DNA of 15,273 bases from an uncultured Acetatifactor sp. Its GTDB lineage: Bacteria; Bacillota; Clostridia; Lachnospirales; Lachnospiraceae. Location of the stretch: NCBI GenBank assembly GCA_910578995.1, contig CAJTSY010000054.1:7835-23107 (forward strand), read 5' to 3'. Shown piece after piece: positions 1 through 8,226 of this stretch. Numbering within the stretch: position 1 is the stretch's first letter; each line of letters starts with the position of its first letter. A program made the translations under genes and the position numbers. The notes under the pieces are model-generated. The model was not told where the DNA came from, ran no database searches, and worked only from the letters and a program-made list of their open reading frames with translations.

Positions 1-228
1 CGCGGAGGGCAGAATGCGCAGAGGCCGGAGCCGGAGGGAACCACAGGATGGGAGACCTACGATCCGGAAGCAGAGAGGCGCGAGAGACAGAGGAGCCAGA
101 AACCGGAGCCGGAGGGAACCACGGGGTGGGAAACCTACGACCCGGAGGCTGAGAGACGCGAAGGGCAGAATGCGCAGAGGCCGGAGACGGAGGGAACCAG
201 AGGGGGAGAGACTTACGACCCGGAGGCG
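1..228 (+). repeat. 78-bp tandem repeat, in frame (26 codons)
   Basis: Units begin at 25, 103 and 181 with CCGGAG(C/A)CGGAGGGAACCA. The first two units are complete, the third is cut at about 228, and bases 7-24 are the end of a further unit. The period is an exact multiple of three, and changes between units mostly keep the peptide, so the repeat is part of the GrpE-like coding region. The array continues leftward beyond the window. Confidence 0.85.
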
Positions 229-1089
229 CATACAGCAGGTGTGCAGGAGATGGAAGGCAGTGACACTGAGAGATTTTCCATGAATTCCCCGACGGCGGAG
301 GAAGTTCAGGCAGTGGAGGAGACGCCGGCTTTGCAGCCTGAAGTGCAGGCAGGGAAGGAAAACGCCGGATCTGTGGGAGAGGGACGGCAGGAGACAGAAA
401 ACAGGGAGGAAGCGCTGCTGACGAACCCGGAAGGGGCCGGAGAAGAGGCATTCCGGGAGCCTGGTTCGGCAGAAGAGAGGCCTCAGAAGACTTCGCAGGA
501 GCCGGATGGCACGGCCTGGGGACAAAGCGGGGAGCAGGAATCGGCAGGGGATGTTTCAGGGAAACAGGATAGCGGAACAGAGGAGCAGCTGCTTCTGTTA
601 AACCAGCGTCTGGACCGGCTCGACAGGAAGTTTGACGAGAAGATCCGGACATCCGAGAGCCAGGACATTATGGCAAAAACTCTTTATGCGGAAGTGCAGG
701 AATATAAGAAGGGTATGTACAGCGATATCCTGAAACCGCTTCTGCTGGAGCTGGTGCAGATGAGGAACAATATCATCAGACAGTGCCGGGGCATTATGGA
801 AAAGGAGGGAAAGGACGCCATGATCTCCGTCCAGAAGCTTCTTGACTACGGAGAAGACATCCGGGATGTACTGGAGGCTTATGATGTGGAGATTTTCCGG
901 GCAGAGCCGGGCAGCGAATTCGACCCCAGAAACCAGAAGCTGCTGAAGAAAGTACCTGTGAACAGGGAAGTGATGAATAAGAAAATTGCCGTAAGCCTGT
1001 GCGATGGATATAAATACAGGGACCGTACCATCATGAAGGAGAATGTGAAGGTCTATGTCTATGATCAGGATAATGGGGGAAAACAGTAA
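1..1089 (+). CDS. GrpE-like nucleotide exchange factor with N-terminal tandem repeats (5' end outside window)
   Basis: The reading frame is open from base 1 to the TAA at 1087-1089, so at least 362 residues are visible and the true start lies to the left. The first 76 residues are 26-residue repeats (EGTTGWETYDPEAERR core), followed by a Glu/Gly-rich, probably disordered stretch to about residue 185. From about 195 comes a long helix or coiled coil (LNQRLDRLDRKFDEKI), then the helical part (YSDILKPLLLELVQMRNN), then a GrpE-type beta domain: DVEIF, G-x-E-FDPRN, and a final DGYKYRDRTIMKENVKVYVY. GrpE proteins release ADP from Hsp70. Ordinary GrpE is about 200 residues, so the long N-terminus is unusual. 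Two Hsp70 genes follow directly, which supports a dedicated exchange factor. GTG 241 and ATG 250 are possible internal starts, but neither has a well-spaced binding site and the repeats stay in frame, so I favour the long form. It is probably not the housekeeping grpE. Confidence 0.82.
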   Translation, partial: RGGQNAQRPEPEGTTGWETYDPEAERRERQRSQKPEPEGTTGWETYDPEAERREGQNAQRPETEGTRGGETYDPEAHTAGVQEMEGSDTERFSMNSPTAEEVQAVEETPALQPEVQAGKENAGSVGEGRQETENREEALLTNPEGAGEEAFREPGSAEERPQKTSQEPDGTAWGQSGEQESAGDVSGKQDSGTEEQLLLLNQRLDRLDRKFDEKIRTSESQDIMAKTLYAEVQEYKKGMYSDILKPLLLELVQMRNNIIRQCRGIMEKEGKDAMISVQKLLDYGEDIRDVLEAYDVEIFRAEPGSEFDPRNQKLLKKVPVNREVMNKKIAVSLCDGYKYRDRTIMKENVKVYVYDQDNGGKQ

Positions 1090-1161
1090 GCGCGACAGGC
1101 AGCAAATACGAAAAGACAGCAAATGCGAAAAAGCATATAAAAACGAAAGAGAGGATATCAC

Positions 1162-2835
1162 ATGAAAACATTAGGAATCGATCTGGGCACAACATACTCC
1201 TGTATGGCATATATCAACGATGTGGGAGATGCAGAGGTAATACCCAATCTGGAAGGAAGCAATGTAACTCCTTCCGTGGTTTATTTTGAAAGTTCCGAAA
1301 ATGTGGTAGTGGGCGAGACGGCCAAGGAAAATACGGTATTGGAGCCCAAGGCCACCATCTCCCTGGTAAAGCGCCTTATGGGAAATTCGGACTTTGCCAT
1401 CGAGTATGACGGAGTGAGCTATTCCCCGGCGCAGATTTCCGCCCTGATCCTGAAGAAAATGGCAGGGGATGCCAGCCGCCATCTGAACGAAGAGGTCAAA
1501 GATGTAGTAATTACATGCCCCGCCTACTTCGGAACGCCGGAGAGAACGGCTACGGAAGCCGCCGGGGAATTGGCAGGCCTGAACGTTCTGGCCATCATCA
1601 ACGAGCCTACTGCCGCAGCCATCAGCTATGGACTGGACAAGGGGGGCGTGGATAAAACTATTGTAGTGTATGACCTGGGGGGTGGAACCTTCGACGTGAC
1701 TATTATCCGCATCGAGGAGGAGGACGGAAAGAAAGTGATCCGTGCCATCGCCACGGGCGGAGACCATCAGCTGGGCGGTCAGAACTGGGACAGGGAGCTG
1801 ATGAATTATCTGGAGGAACAGTTCCGGGAGCAGAATAACTTTGACGATGAACTGGAGGAGGACGAGGCCCTGCAGTTTGAGCAGGATCTGCGCCTTCTGG
1901 CAGAAAAGCACAAGAAGCAGCTGACCACCATGAAGAAGGCGAAGATTCCCATTGTTGCGGCGGGAATGAAGGCCCGGGTGGAGCTAGAGCGCGAGAAATT
2001 TGACGAACTGACCCAGCCCCTGTTGGAGAGGACCATCGACGAGATGAACCGGACCATGGAGGCGGCAAAGGCCAAGGGCGTGGAGACCATCGACGAGATT
2101 ATCATGGTGGGCGGTTCTTCCAGAATGCCTCAGGTGGAGGAGATCCTGAATAAGAATTACCCCGATATTCCGAAACGTATGTACGACCCGGACGAGGCGG
2201 TGGCAAAGGGAGCCGCGGTATTTGCCCAGGATATGGCCAGTGTTGTCTACAGGGAGGATGATGCGGAAACCGGGGACGAGATTCTTTCGGATCCTGTATC
2301 CGGCGGGGAAGGTGAAGACGCAGGCCAGGAAGGGAACGCTTCGAAGGCCAGACGGATCGGCGGAGGTTCCAACGGGGTTCCCAACACGCCTACCGTCACC
2401 ATCATCAATGTGACCTCCAAGAGCTTTGGCGTGGAACTGGTGAACGACGACGGCGAACCCTATGTATACAATATGATTTTCCGCAATCAGGAGCTGCCCA
2501 TCGACACATCCCTTCCGGTGATCACCTTTGCGGATAACCAGGAGACCGTGGCCATCAAGGTGTATGAATCCGACATCAGCGAGCAGGAGTATGAGGTGAA
2601 TGAGGAGTTTTTCCTGGGAGAGGCCACTCTGATCTTTGACAAACCCATGCCTAAGGATTCGCCCGTGGAGATCCAGATCCGTTTCGAGGCTGACGGGATC
2701 CTGCACTTAAGGGGCGTGGATTCCACTACCGGAAAGGATGTGAAGGTAGATCTGCAGTCTTCCGGAATCATGACCAGGGAAGAGATCCAGGAGCAGAAGG
2801 CAGTGATCCAGGGCATCCGCATTGTCAGGGACTAG
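1162..2835 (+). CDS. Hsp70 (DnaK-like) chaperone without the C-terminal lid
   Basis: This is a 557-residue ATP-driven chaperone. The nucleotide-binding domain covers about 1-365: phosphate loop GIDLGTTYS (5-13), catalytic-type lysine K70 in VKRLMG, INEPTAAA, second phosphate motif DLGGGTFD from D171, and adenosine motif VGGSSR (316-321). An acidic, Gly-rich linker (about 363-405) replaces the usual hydrophobic linker with its DVTPL motif. A beta-sandwich substrate domain follows (about 408-530). The chain ends after one short helix, so the helical lid is missing; DnaK is usually 600-640 residues. GAGAGG at 1149-1154 sits 7 nt before the ATG. It lies 72 nt after the GrpE-like gene and just before a second Hsp70, so these probably act as a set. 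The ATPase motifs look intact. The missing DVTPL suggests altered coupling between ATP state and substrate binding (inference). Confidence 0.93.
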   Translation: MKTLGIDLGTTYSCMAYINDVGDAEVIPNLEGSNVTPSVVYFESSENVVVGETAKENTVLEPKATISLVKRLMGNSDFAIEYDGVSYSPAQISALILKKMAGDASRHLNEEVKDVVITCPAYFGTPERTATEAAGELAGLNVLAIINEPTAAAISYGLDKGGVDKTIVVYDLGGGTFDVTIIRIEEEDGKKVIRAIATGGDHQLGGQNWDRELMNYLEEQFREQNNFDDELEEDEALQFEQDLRLLAEKHKKQLTTMKKAKIPIVAAGMKARVELEREKFDELTQPLLERTIDEMNRTMEAAKAKGVETIDEIIMVGGSSRMPQVEEILNKNYPDIPKRMYDPDEAVAKGAAVFAQDMASVVYREDDAETGDEILSDPVSGGEGEDAGQEGNASKARRIGGGSNGVPNTPTVTIINVTSKSFGVELVNDDGEPYVYNMIFRNQELPIDTSLPVITFADNQETVAIKVYESDISEQEYEVNEEFFLGEATLIFDKPMPKDSPVEIQIRFEADGILHLRGVDSTTGKDVKVDLQSSGIMTREEIQEQKAVIQGIRIVRD

Positions 2836-2846
2836 AAGGCACTGGA

Positions 2847-2969
2847 GGATCCTGACGGAACTAGAAAACAGTCAGGAAGCATCTGGACCCGGAAGAAATT
2901 AATGGGTGCATCTCTATGCACCCAGAAATTTCTTCCCCTCAAGGGTCCAGATGGATCCTGACGGAACTA
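2847..2969 (+). repeat. Long intergenic hairpin element A
   Basis: Arms at 2871-2890 (GTCAGGAAGCATCTGGACCC) and 2943-2962 pair at 18 of 20 positions. Inside, 2891-2900 pairs with 2927-2936 (GGAAGAAATT / AATTTCTTCC), and 2904-2911 pairs with 2916-2923 (GGGTGCAT / ATGCACCC) around a CTCT loop. The whole 92 nt can fold as one rod. A perfect 17-bp direct repeat, GGATCCTGACGGAACTA, lies at 2847-2863 and 2953-2969. CCTGAC 2851-2856 can also pair with GTCAGG 2871-2876, which would compete with the long fold. No T-run follows, so this is not a standard terminator. It ends just before the binding site of the Hsp70-vWA gene and resembles the element at 8098-8224. Confidence 0.85.
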
Positions 2970-2984
2970 TTAATAGGAGAAAAC

Positions 2985-5060
2985 ATGCGAGTAGGAATAG
3001 ATTTGGGAACCACATACTGTGCGGTGGCGAAGATCGATGAGAATACGGGGAAGGCAGCTGTGCTGCGCAATTCCTTCGGGCTTCCCACCACCCCGTCTGT
3101 TCTGTATTTCTGTGAGGACGGGAAGATTATTCACGGCCAGGAGGCAAAGGATTATTACGAGGACGGGGATCCGGAGACGGAGGCCTATTTCAAATACCGG
3201 ATGGGAGACCCTGCCTTTGAGACGGAACATTACGGGAAGAGCTATATGGCCGAGGATCTGTCTGCGGAACTGCTGAAGGGCCTGGTAAGGGAGGCGGAGG
3301 AGGCAGCCGGGGAGAAGATCGACGAGGCCGTGATCACGGTTCCGGCTTATTTTGACAACCAGAGACGGGAGGCCACCATCAGGGCCGGGGAAAAGGCGGG
3401 GCTGAAAGTCCTGGGCATCATCAATGAGCCCACTGCGGCGGTATTTGCCTATGGGATCAACGGAAAAGACGTGAACAAGACCATCATGATCTATGACCTG
3501 GGCGGCGGAACCTTCGACATTACCATAGCGAAGGTGACGGATGACGACATCACGGTTCTGGGTTCTGACGGCGACCACGAACTGGGCGGCAGGGACTGGG
3601 ATCACGCCATTGTGGACTACATTGCCGACCAGTTTTATGATGAATTCGACATCATGACAGATGAGGATTATACCTTTAACAATTCCCTGAGGGTTCTGGC
3701 GGAGAAGGCCAAAAAGGCCCTGGCCAGCAAGACTTCCGAGAAGCTTACCGTGAATTATATGGGCAGGAAGGGAACCTATGTGCTGACCCAGGAGAAATTT
3801 GCCGAGATCACGGAGCACCTGGTGGAGAGGACGGAAAACATCATCGATAAACTGTTCGACGAACTGTCCATGGGGTGGAGGGATATCGACGGGGTGATCC
3901 TGGTAGGGGGATCCACCAGGATGAAAATGGTTCAGGACTTTGTGCTCCGCATGAGCAGAAAGCCCGCATACAGCGGAGTGGACCAGGATCTGGCGGTGGC
4001 CCTGGGTGCGGCCATCCGGGCCAACATTGATTCCGAGGGCCGGCCGGTTCAGAGAAAGAATCTCCGAATCGGTGGGAAGCAGAATACGCCCGTATTCCGG
4101 ATTGCGGGGGCCAAAAAGTTTCATGAAGCCACCTCCCACAGCCTGGGAATGATTGCGGAGAGCAGGGACAGGGAACGATACATCAATAATATTATGATAC
4201 GGAAAAATTCGCCTATTCCGGACGCCTATACGGAGACATATGAGCTGAGGGTGGGCCGCAGAATGGAGGACAATCACCTGGATGTCTATATGCTGCAGGG
4301 GGAGAGCGAGGATTTATACTGGCCCTTAAACGCGGAGTGCCTGGGAAAATATGTATTCACCGGAATTGAGAACAGGGGAAAACGGACGGAGACAGTGGAT
4401 GTCACTTACCGTTATACGGAAGACGCTGTGGTGGAGGTATCCGCAGTTCAGAGCAGTACGGGAAAAAGCCTGAAGCTGTCCATTGAGCGGAATGAGGAAG
4501 ACCTGAGTTGGGTGGAGCTGTCTCCCAAAGAGCGGACGCCCGAGGGAGGCCCCATGTCCATTGTCATGGCCATCGACCTGTCCGGAAGCATGTCCGGTGC
4601 CCTGGATGACGTGCGCCAGGCGGCAAGAGACTTCATCGCCCAGTTTGACATGGAGCAGACCCGGGTGGGGATCATCGGATTTGCCTCGGAGCAGGATACT
4701 CTTTGCGCTATGACGAATTCTGTGCCCGACCTTCACAGAACCCTGGACAGGATGGACTGCAGCGACAGGCTTGGGTACGGTACTTCCGCCATTCCCTTTG
4801 CAAGGGCGGGACAAATGCTGCATCAGAGCGAGGGGGTACGGTATGTGCTTGTCCTGACGGACGGAGAATGGTTCCATGAAGACAAGGCCATTTCGGAGGC
4901 GCAGAAGCTGGTAAGGAATGACATCGACATTATAGCGGTAGGATTCGCCGACGCGAACGAAAGCTTTCTGCAGAAGCTGGCTTCCAGGCAGGATCTGGCG
5001 GCTCTGACGGATTTGTCCGGACTGTCGGATGTATTTACTGGAATAGCACGTAAGTTATAG
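2985..5060 (+). CDS. Hsp70-vWA fusion protein
   Basis: I start at ATG 2985, where AGGAG (2975-2979) has ideal 5-nt spacing and the protein opens like other Hsp70s (MRVGIDLGTTYC); an upstream in-frame ATG at 2916 lies inside the hairpin element. The 691-residue product has an Hsp70 nucleotide domain (about 1-350) with K70 in YFKYRMG, INEPTAAV, DLGGGTFD from D171 and VGGSTR from V307. A beta-sandwich substrate-like region follows (about 385-510; EATSHSLGMIA, NNIMIRKNSPIP). A vWA domain (about 523-690) then sits where the helical lid would be. The vWA metal site is complete: D531-x-S533-x-S535, T600 and D626 (LVLTDGEW). vWA domains bind protein partners through a metal ion, so this could link the chaperone to another component such as the GTPase/GAP1 pair downstream (inference). 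No signal peptide is seen; it is cytosolic. Confidence 0.92.
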   Translation: MRVGIDLGTTYCAVAKIDENTGKAAVLRNSFGLPTTPSVLYFCEDGKIIHGQEAKDYYEDGDPETEAYFKYRMGDPAFETEHYGKSYMAEDLSAELLKGLVREAEEAAGEKIDEAVITVPAYFDNQRREATIRAGEKAGLKVLGIINEPTAAVFAYGINGKDVNKTIMIYDLGGGTFDITIAKVTDDDITVLGSDGDHELGGRDWDHAIVDYIADQFYDEFDIMTDEDYTFNNSLRVLAEKAKKALASKTSEKLTVNYMGRKGTYVLTQEKFAEITEHLVERTENIIDKLFDELSMGWRDIDGVILVGGSTRMKMVQDFVLRMSRKPAYSGVDQDLAVALGAAIRANIDSEGRPVQRKNLRIGGKQNTPVFRIAGAKKFHEATSHSLGMIAESRDRERYINNIMIRKNSPIPDAYTETYELRVGRRMEDNHLDVYMLQGESEDLYWPLNAECLGKYVFTGIENRGKRTETVDVTYRYTEDAVVEVSAVQSSTGKSLKLSIERNEEDLSWVELSPKERTPEGGPMSIVMAIDLSGSMSGALDDVRQAARDFIAQFDMEQTRVGIIGFASEQDTLCAMTNSVPDLHRTLDRMDCSDRLGYGTSAIPFARAGQMLHQSEGVRYVLVLTDGEWFHEDKAISEAQKLVRNDIDIIAVGFADANESFLQKLASRQDLAALTDLSGLSDVFTGIARKL

Positions 5061-5073
5061 GAGTTGTGAGAGA

Positions 5074-8000
5074 ATGAATACTGACGGAAAAAGCAGGGAC
5101 AACTGTTTCCTGATTCTGGAACTGCCCTATGATGCGCCCGGACTCACCGACGAGGAGATAGCCAGGGCCATTGATACCAAGAAGAAATTCTGGTCCAGGC
5201 CCACCCATAAAAAGAATGCGGTAATTTACGAAGACTACAAGAAGAACTTAAAATACATCCAGAACGTCATGCTGGATCCGGAGAAAAGGAAAAAAGAGGC
5301 TCAGCTGGCAAAGGAATATGTGGAGTCCGTCCTGCCGAAACGGATGCAGCTGTATGCCCAGCTGGACAATATTTCCGAGACTGAAGTGGTCAGTATCCAG
5401 GACGATACGGGGATCGCAAAGGTTTATCTGGAGAAACTGATCCCTCAGAGATTCAACATCCAGATCATAGGCAAGGATCCGGCGCCGCTGTCTCCGGTGG
5501 AAGATCCCAATCCTAAGCCGGAATGTGCGGATATTTATAAAAAGACCGTGGACCAGCTGAAGGAACTGGGATTTGAAGATCTGTACGGATTCCTGGCAGA
5601 GGAGGGCGAACAGTCAAATCTGAAGGTTATAAAGTTGGAGATCTTGAGAAACAGGATCACTGCCATGGAGGCCACTTTCAGGACAGCCGTCAGGGATTCC
5701 GCCCTGACCAACAGGCAGAACCTGTGCAAGCTGGCGGCAAAGGCTTTTGCGGACGAGGCCTCCAGGGACGCCTACAACCAGTTTGTGGTCTGGTACAAGA
5801 CGGATCGGGTGATCAAATCCATCAAGTCCGTGGCCGGAGCCAACCAGAATCGGATCATCGGCGCCGCCGCGGATAACTACCTGAAGCAGCTGGCGGCCAT
5901 TCAGAACGGAAACCTGAAGAAGGCGCAGCAGATCCTGGAGGCTGTGGGAAAGAAAGAGGGCATCCTGATCAGCGCGTCCATGGATGTGAAGAAGACCAAA
6001 AGCTGTCCGAACTGCGGATGTGTAGTCGAAGTGGAGGACGGCGCCAGGATAAGGGTGTGTCCCCACTGCGGCGGGGCGCTGATCATTAAGTGCAAAAAGT
6101 GCGGCACGGAGAATGATGCCTCGGCAGAGTTCTGTATCCACTGCAGTACTTCTTTTAAAGAACTGGGAAGGCTGATATCCGACTGTAATTACGCCATAAG
6201 CTGTATCGGCAAGGCAGACCTGGCCCAGGCCCGCATGATACTGGACGAGGTGGATGCGGCCTGGCCGGGACTGGAGGATGCGAATAGGGCCAGGAAGGAA
6301 CTGGAGAAAAAGGAGGCTGTGCTCCAGAAGCCTGTGGACGAAATGCGCAGTTACATGGCCGTGCGGGAATACTACAAGGCCCTGCAGCAGTTGGAAAATA
6401 TCAAACAGAGGTATCCGGATTTTCAGGTTACCGAGGAAGGTTCCATCCGGACAGCCGTGGATACGGCAGACCAGATCTGGAAAAAGATTGAGAACGACGA
6501 AAAGGCCGGTGCGTCAGACCGGATTGTGCAGTACTGCGAGGACATCTTCGCAATCTGCGCGGATTATCCGGGGGTGCAGGAAAAAATGAGGCTGTATCCT
6601 CCCGAGATGGTGACAGGGATCCAGGTGGAAACTGACAAGACGGACGGCTCCAACCGGATTTCCTGGAAGCCTTCCGCATCAAAGGGAAATCTGGTCTATG
6701 TGGTGGTCAGGAAGGAAGGGGCAGCGAGCAATTCCAGGACGGACGGCGTCCAGGTTGGAGAGACCGGCGGAACCCAGCTGCGGGATACGAAAGTCTCTCC
6801 GGGAGTGCTTTACTACTATACCATCTTCACACTCCGGGGAGGCATTCCTTCCAGGGGCGCTTTCACCCCGGAGGGAGTGGCAAACTGCAGGGAACTGCGG
6901 ATCAACAAGGTGGAGGCCGGAGACGGCAGCGTGCATATAACCTGGCACAGCATCCCCTCCAATGTCAGGGTGAAGGCCTGGAGGAAGAAAAACGGCGTTC
7001 CGTCCAAAGCGGGGGACGGGGAGGAAGTGCGCTGCAGCCTTTCCGGCATTCTGGACGAGGACCTGGAGAATGAGGTAAAATACGGATACCGTCTCTGCGC
7101 GGAATACAATTTGAACGGCAAAGTGGTGCTGACAGAAGGCGTGACTGCCCAGGCCACTCCCATCTTCACGCCGGAGCCCGTGGATGACCTGCAGGTGAAT
7201 TATGTGCAGGGAGATACCTTTGAGGCCGTCTGGAAGGATGCGAAGGACGGCGGCAAGGTGGCACTCTATTATGACGAGGATGCCATTGACTATGACTATG
7301 GGGACAACGTCAGTGTGCCGGAGCTGGAACGGAAGCTGACAAAGCTGCAGACATTCGCCTATCAGCCCGGCAGCTGTAAATTTAACCTTCCGGGAGAGGG
7401 TTCCTATGTGATCGTGGCCGTAAACCAGCGCCATGATACGGGAATCATAGGGGAGAAGACCTTTGCCACCAAGGCCAGGGGGATTGAGGTGGACGAGGTG
7501 AAAGTGGTGGGGAAGGATCTGTATATTCTGGGGAAATGGCCCCAGGATGCCAGGGCCATTGTGGTCATGTACCAGAACAGCGGTTACCCTTCCAATGTTT
7601 CCGACAGGAGGGCGGCCCGGGTTTATGTGACAAAGAGGGCCTATGACAGGCATTCTGCCCTGATTATTCCGGACTATGAGAAAAAGCCCTATTATATCTC
7701 CCTTTTTGCCGAGCTGAACCTGAACGGGGAGATTACCTACAGCCTGCCCACCACGACCCTGTTCCAGGAACAGGAGAAGGCAAATATCACGTACATGATC
7801 AAAAAACCCGGTTTTCTGGGCAGGGAGGCCCTGGTCACCTTCCAGAGCGACCAGGAGGAGTTTACGCTGCCGGACATTCAGATCTACGGCGCCCAGTATG
7901 CGGCTCCCATGTTTAAGGAAAAGGGACAGTTGGTGGCGGAAGTGCCCGGTGTCAGCGTAAAGGGAAAATATGAAGTGCGGATTCCGGTGAAGCCGCTGAA

Positions 8001-8097
8001 AAAGCAGTTTGCCATCCGCCCTTTCTTCAAGGAGGACAGCCTCTATGAGGAAAACACCCTGAAGCCCGTCCCGGGAACCGAATACATAATCACTTAA
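5074..8097 (+). CDS. J-domain-like, double zinc ribbon, FN3-repeat protein
   Basis: A 1007-residue cytosolic protein with no signal peptide or membrane segment. Residues about 8-85 look like a degenerate J-domain (FLILELPYDAPGLTDEEIARA, then DPEKRKKEAQLA), but the helix II-III turn reads PTHKKN and the HPD motif that activates Hsp70 is absent. Residues 90-300 are mostly helical. A double zinc ribbon follows: C311/C314 with C329/C332, and C340/C343 with C354/C357. Residues about 365-505 are helical and TPR-like (AREYYKALQQLENI type). From 510 on come beta domains resembling fibronectin type III, at about 510-600, 605-698 and 700-800, then two less clear ones (about 802-900 and 905-1007). AGGAG overlaps the previous stop codon (5059-5063) with 10-nt spacing, so it is probably co-translated with the Hsp70-vWA gene. 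Likely an Hsp70 co-chaperone or scaffold (inference). Domain edges are approximate. Confidence 0.85.
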   Translation: MNTDGKSRDNCFLILELPYDAPGLTDEEIARAIDTKKKFWSRPTHKKNAVIYEDYKKNLKYIQNVMLDPEKRKKEAQLAKEYVESVLPKRMQLYAQLDNISETEVVSIQDDTGIAKVYLEKLIPQRFNIQIIGKDPAPLSPVEDPNPKPECADIYKKTVDQLKELGFEDLYGFLAEEGEQSNLKVIKLEILRNRITAMEATFRTAVRDSALTNRQNLCKLAAKAFADEASRDAYNQFVVWYKTDRVIKSIKSVAGANQNRIIGAAADNYLKQLAAIQNGNLKKAQQILEAVGKKEGILISASMDVKKTKSCPNCGCVVEVEDGARIRVCPHCGGALIIKCKKCGTENDASAEFCIHCSTSFKELGRLISDCNYAISCIGKADLAQARMILDEVDAAWPGLEDANRARKELEKKEAVLQKPVDEMRSYMAVREYYKALQQLENIKQRYPDFQVTEEGSIRTAVDTADQIWKKIENDEKAGASDRIVQYCEDIFAICADYPGVQEKMRLYPPEMVTGIQVETDKTDGSNRISWKPSASKGNLVYVVVRKEGAASNSRTDGVQVGETGGTQLRDTKVSPGVLYYYTIFTLRGGIPSRGAFTPEGVANCRELRINKVEAGDGSVHITWHSIPSNVRVKAWRKKNGVPSKAGDGEEVRCSLSGILDEDLENEVKYGYRLCAEYNLNGKVVLTEGVTAQATPIFTPEPVDDLQVNYVQGDTFEAVWKDAKDGGKVALYYDEDAIDYDYGDNVSVPELERKLTKLQTFAYQPGSCKFNLPGEGSYVIVAVNQRHDTGIIGEKTFATKARGIEVDEVKVVGKDLYILGKWPQDARAIVVMYQNSGYPSNVSDRRAARVYVTKRAYDRHSALIIPDYEKKPYYISLFAELNLNGEITYSLPTTTLFQEQEKANITYMIKKPGFLGREALVTFQSDQEEFTLPDIQIYGAQYAAPMFKEKGQLVAEVPGVSVKGKYEVRIPVKPLKKQFAIRPFFKEDSLYEENTLKPVPGTEYIIT

Positions 8098-8224
8098 GAA
8101 CTGGAAAACAGCATGTGACGGAACGAACCCAGATGGAATTACGGACGCGGCACTAGGCGGCCGGAAGTCCATCTCAGGAAAGGGTTCGTTCTGTCACATG
8201 CGGAACTGGAATAGGAGAAAAACA
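8098..8224 (+). repeat. Long intergenic hairpin element B
   Basis: Arms 8111-8130 (GCATGTGACGGAACGAACCC) and 8182-8201 (GGGTTCGTTCTGTCACATGC) pair over 20 positions with a single G-U. The inner stem 8131-8137 / 8168-8174 (AGATGGA / TCCATCT) follows directly on the left side and after a 7-nt bulge on the right. The flanks match element A: GAACTGGAAAACA before the left arm (A: GGAACTAGAAAACA), and GGAACTGGAATAGGAGAAAA after the right arm (A: GGAACTATTAATAGGAGAAA). The arms themselves differ in sequence from A. AGGAG in the right flank is the binding site for the GTPase gene. No T-run follows. Confidence 0.85.
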
Positions 8225-8226
8225 CT

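Noticed and set aside
1..228. CRISPR array
   Set aside because: Units are directly adjacent, 78 bp long and coding, with no unique spacers.
14..283. Arg-rich open frame across the left repeats
   Set aside because: The repeat period is a multiple of three, so several frames stay open. The frame that joins the GrpE-like domain is the sensible one.
1113..1141. Promoter-like pair AAGACA / TATAAA with 17-nt spacing before the first Hsp70
   Set aside because: The -35 matches only 4 of 6 bases, the start point would be a few bases from the binding site, and it falls in an A-rich imperfect repeat (CAGCAAAT(A/G)CGAAAA at 1100-1114 and 1117-1131). Too weak to call.
2871..2962. Hairpin A as an intrinsic terminator
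   Set aside because: There is no T-run after the stem, and the next gene's binding site follows within 20 nt.
2970..4277. Long open frame (about 435 codons) on the minus strand inside the Hsp70-vWA gene, and similar ones elsewhere (for example 6679-8172, 10397-11473)
   Set aside because: They lie opposite genes with clear conserved domains, show no recognisable motifs, and are expected as by-products of GC-rich codon use on the other strand.
8111..8201. Hairpin A and B as ends of an insertion sequence
   Set aside because: No transposase is present and the elements are about 90 nt. A small palindromic repeat remains possible and is discussed as a finding.
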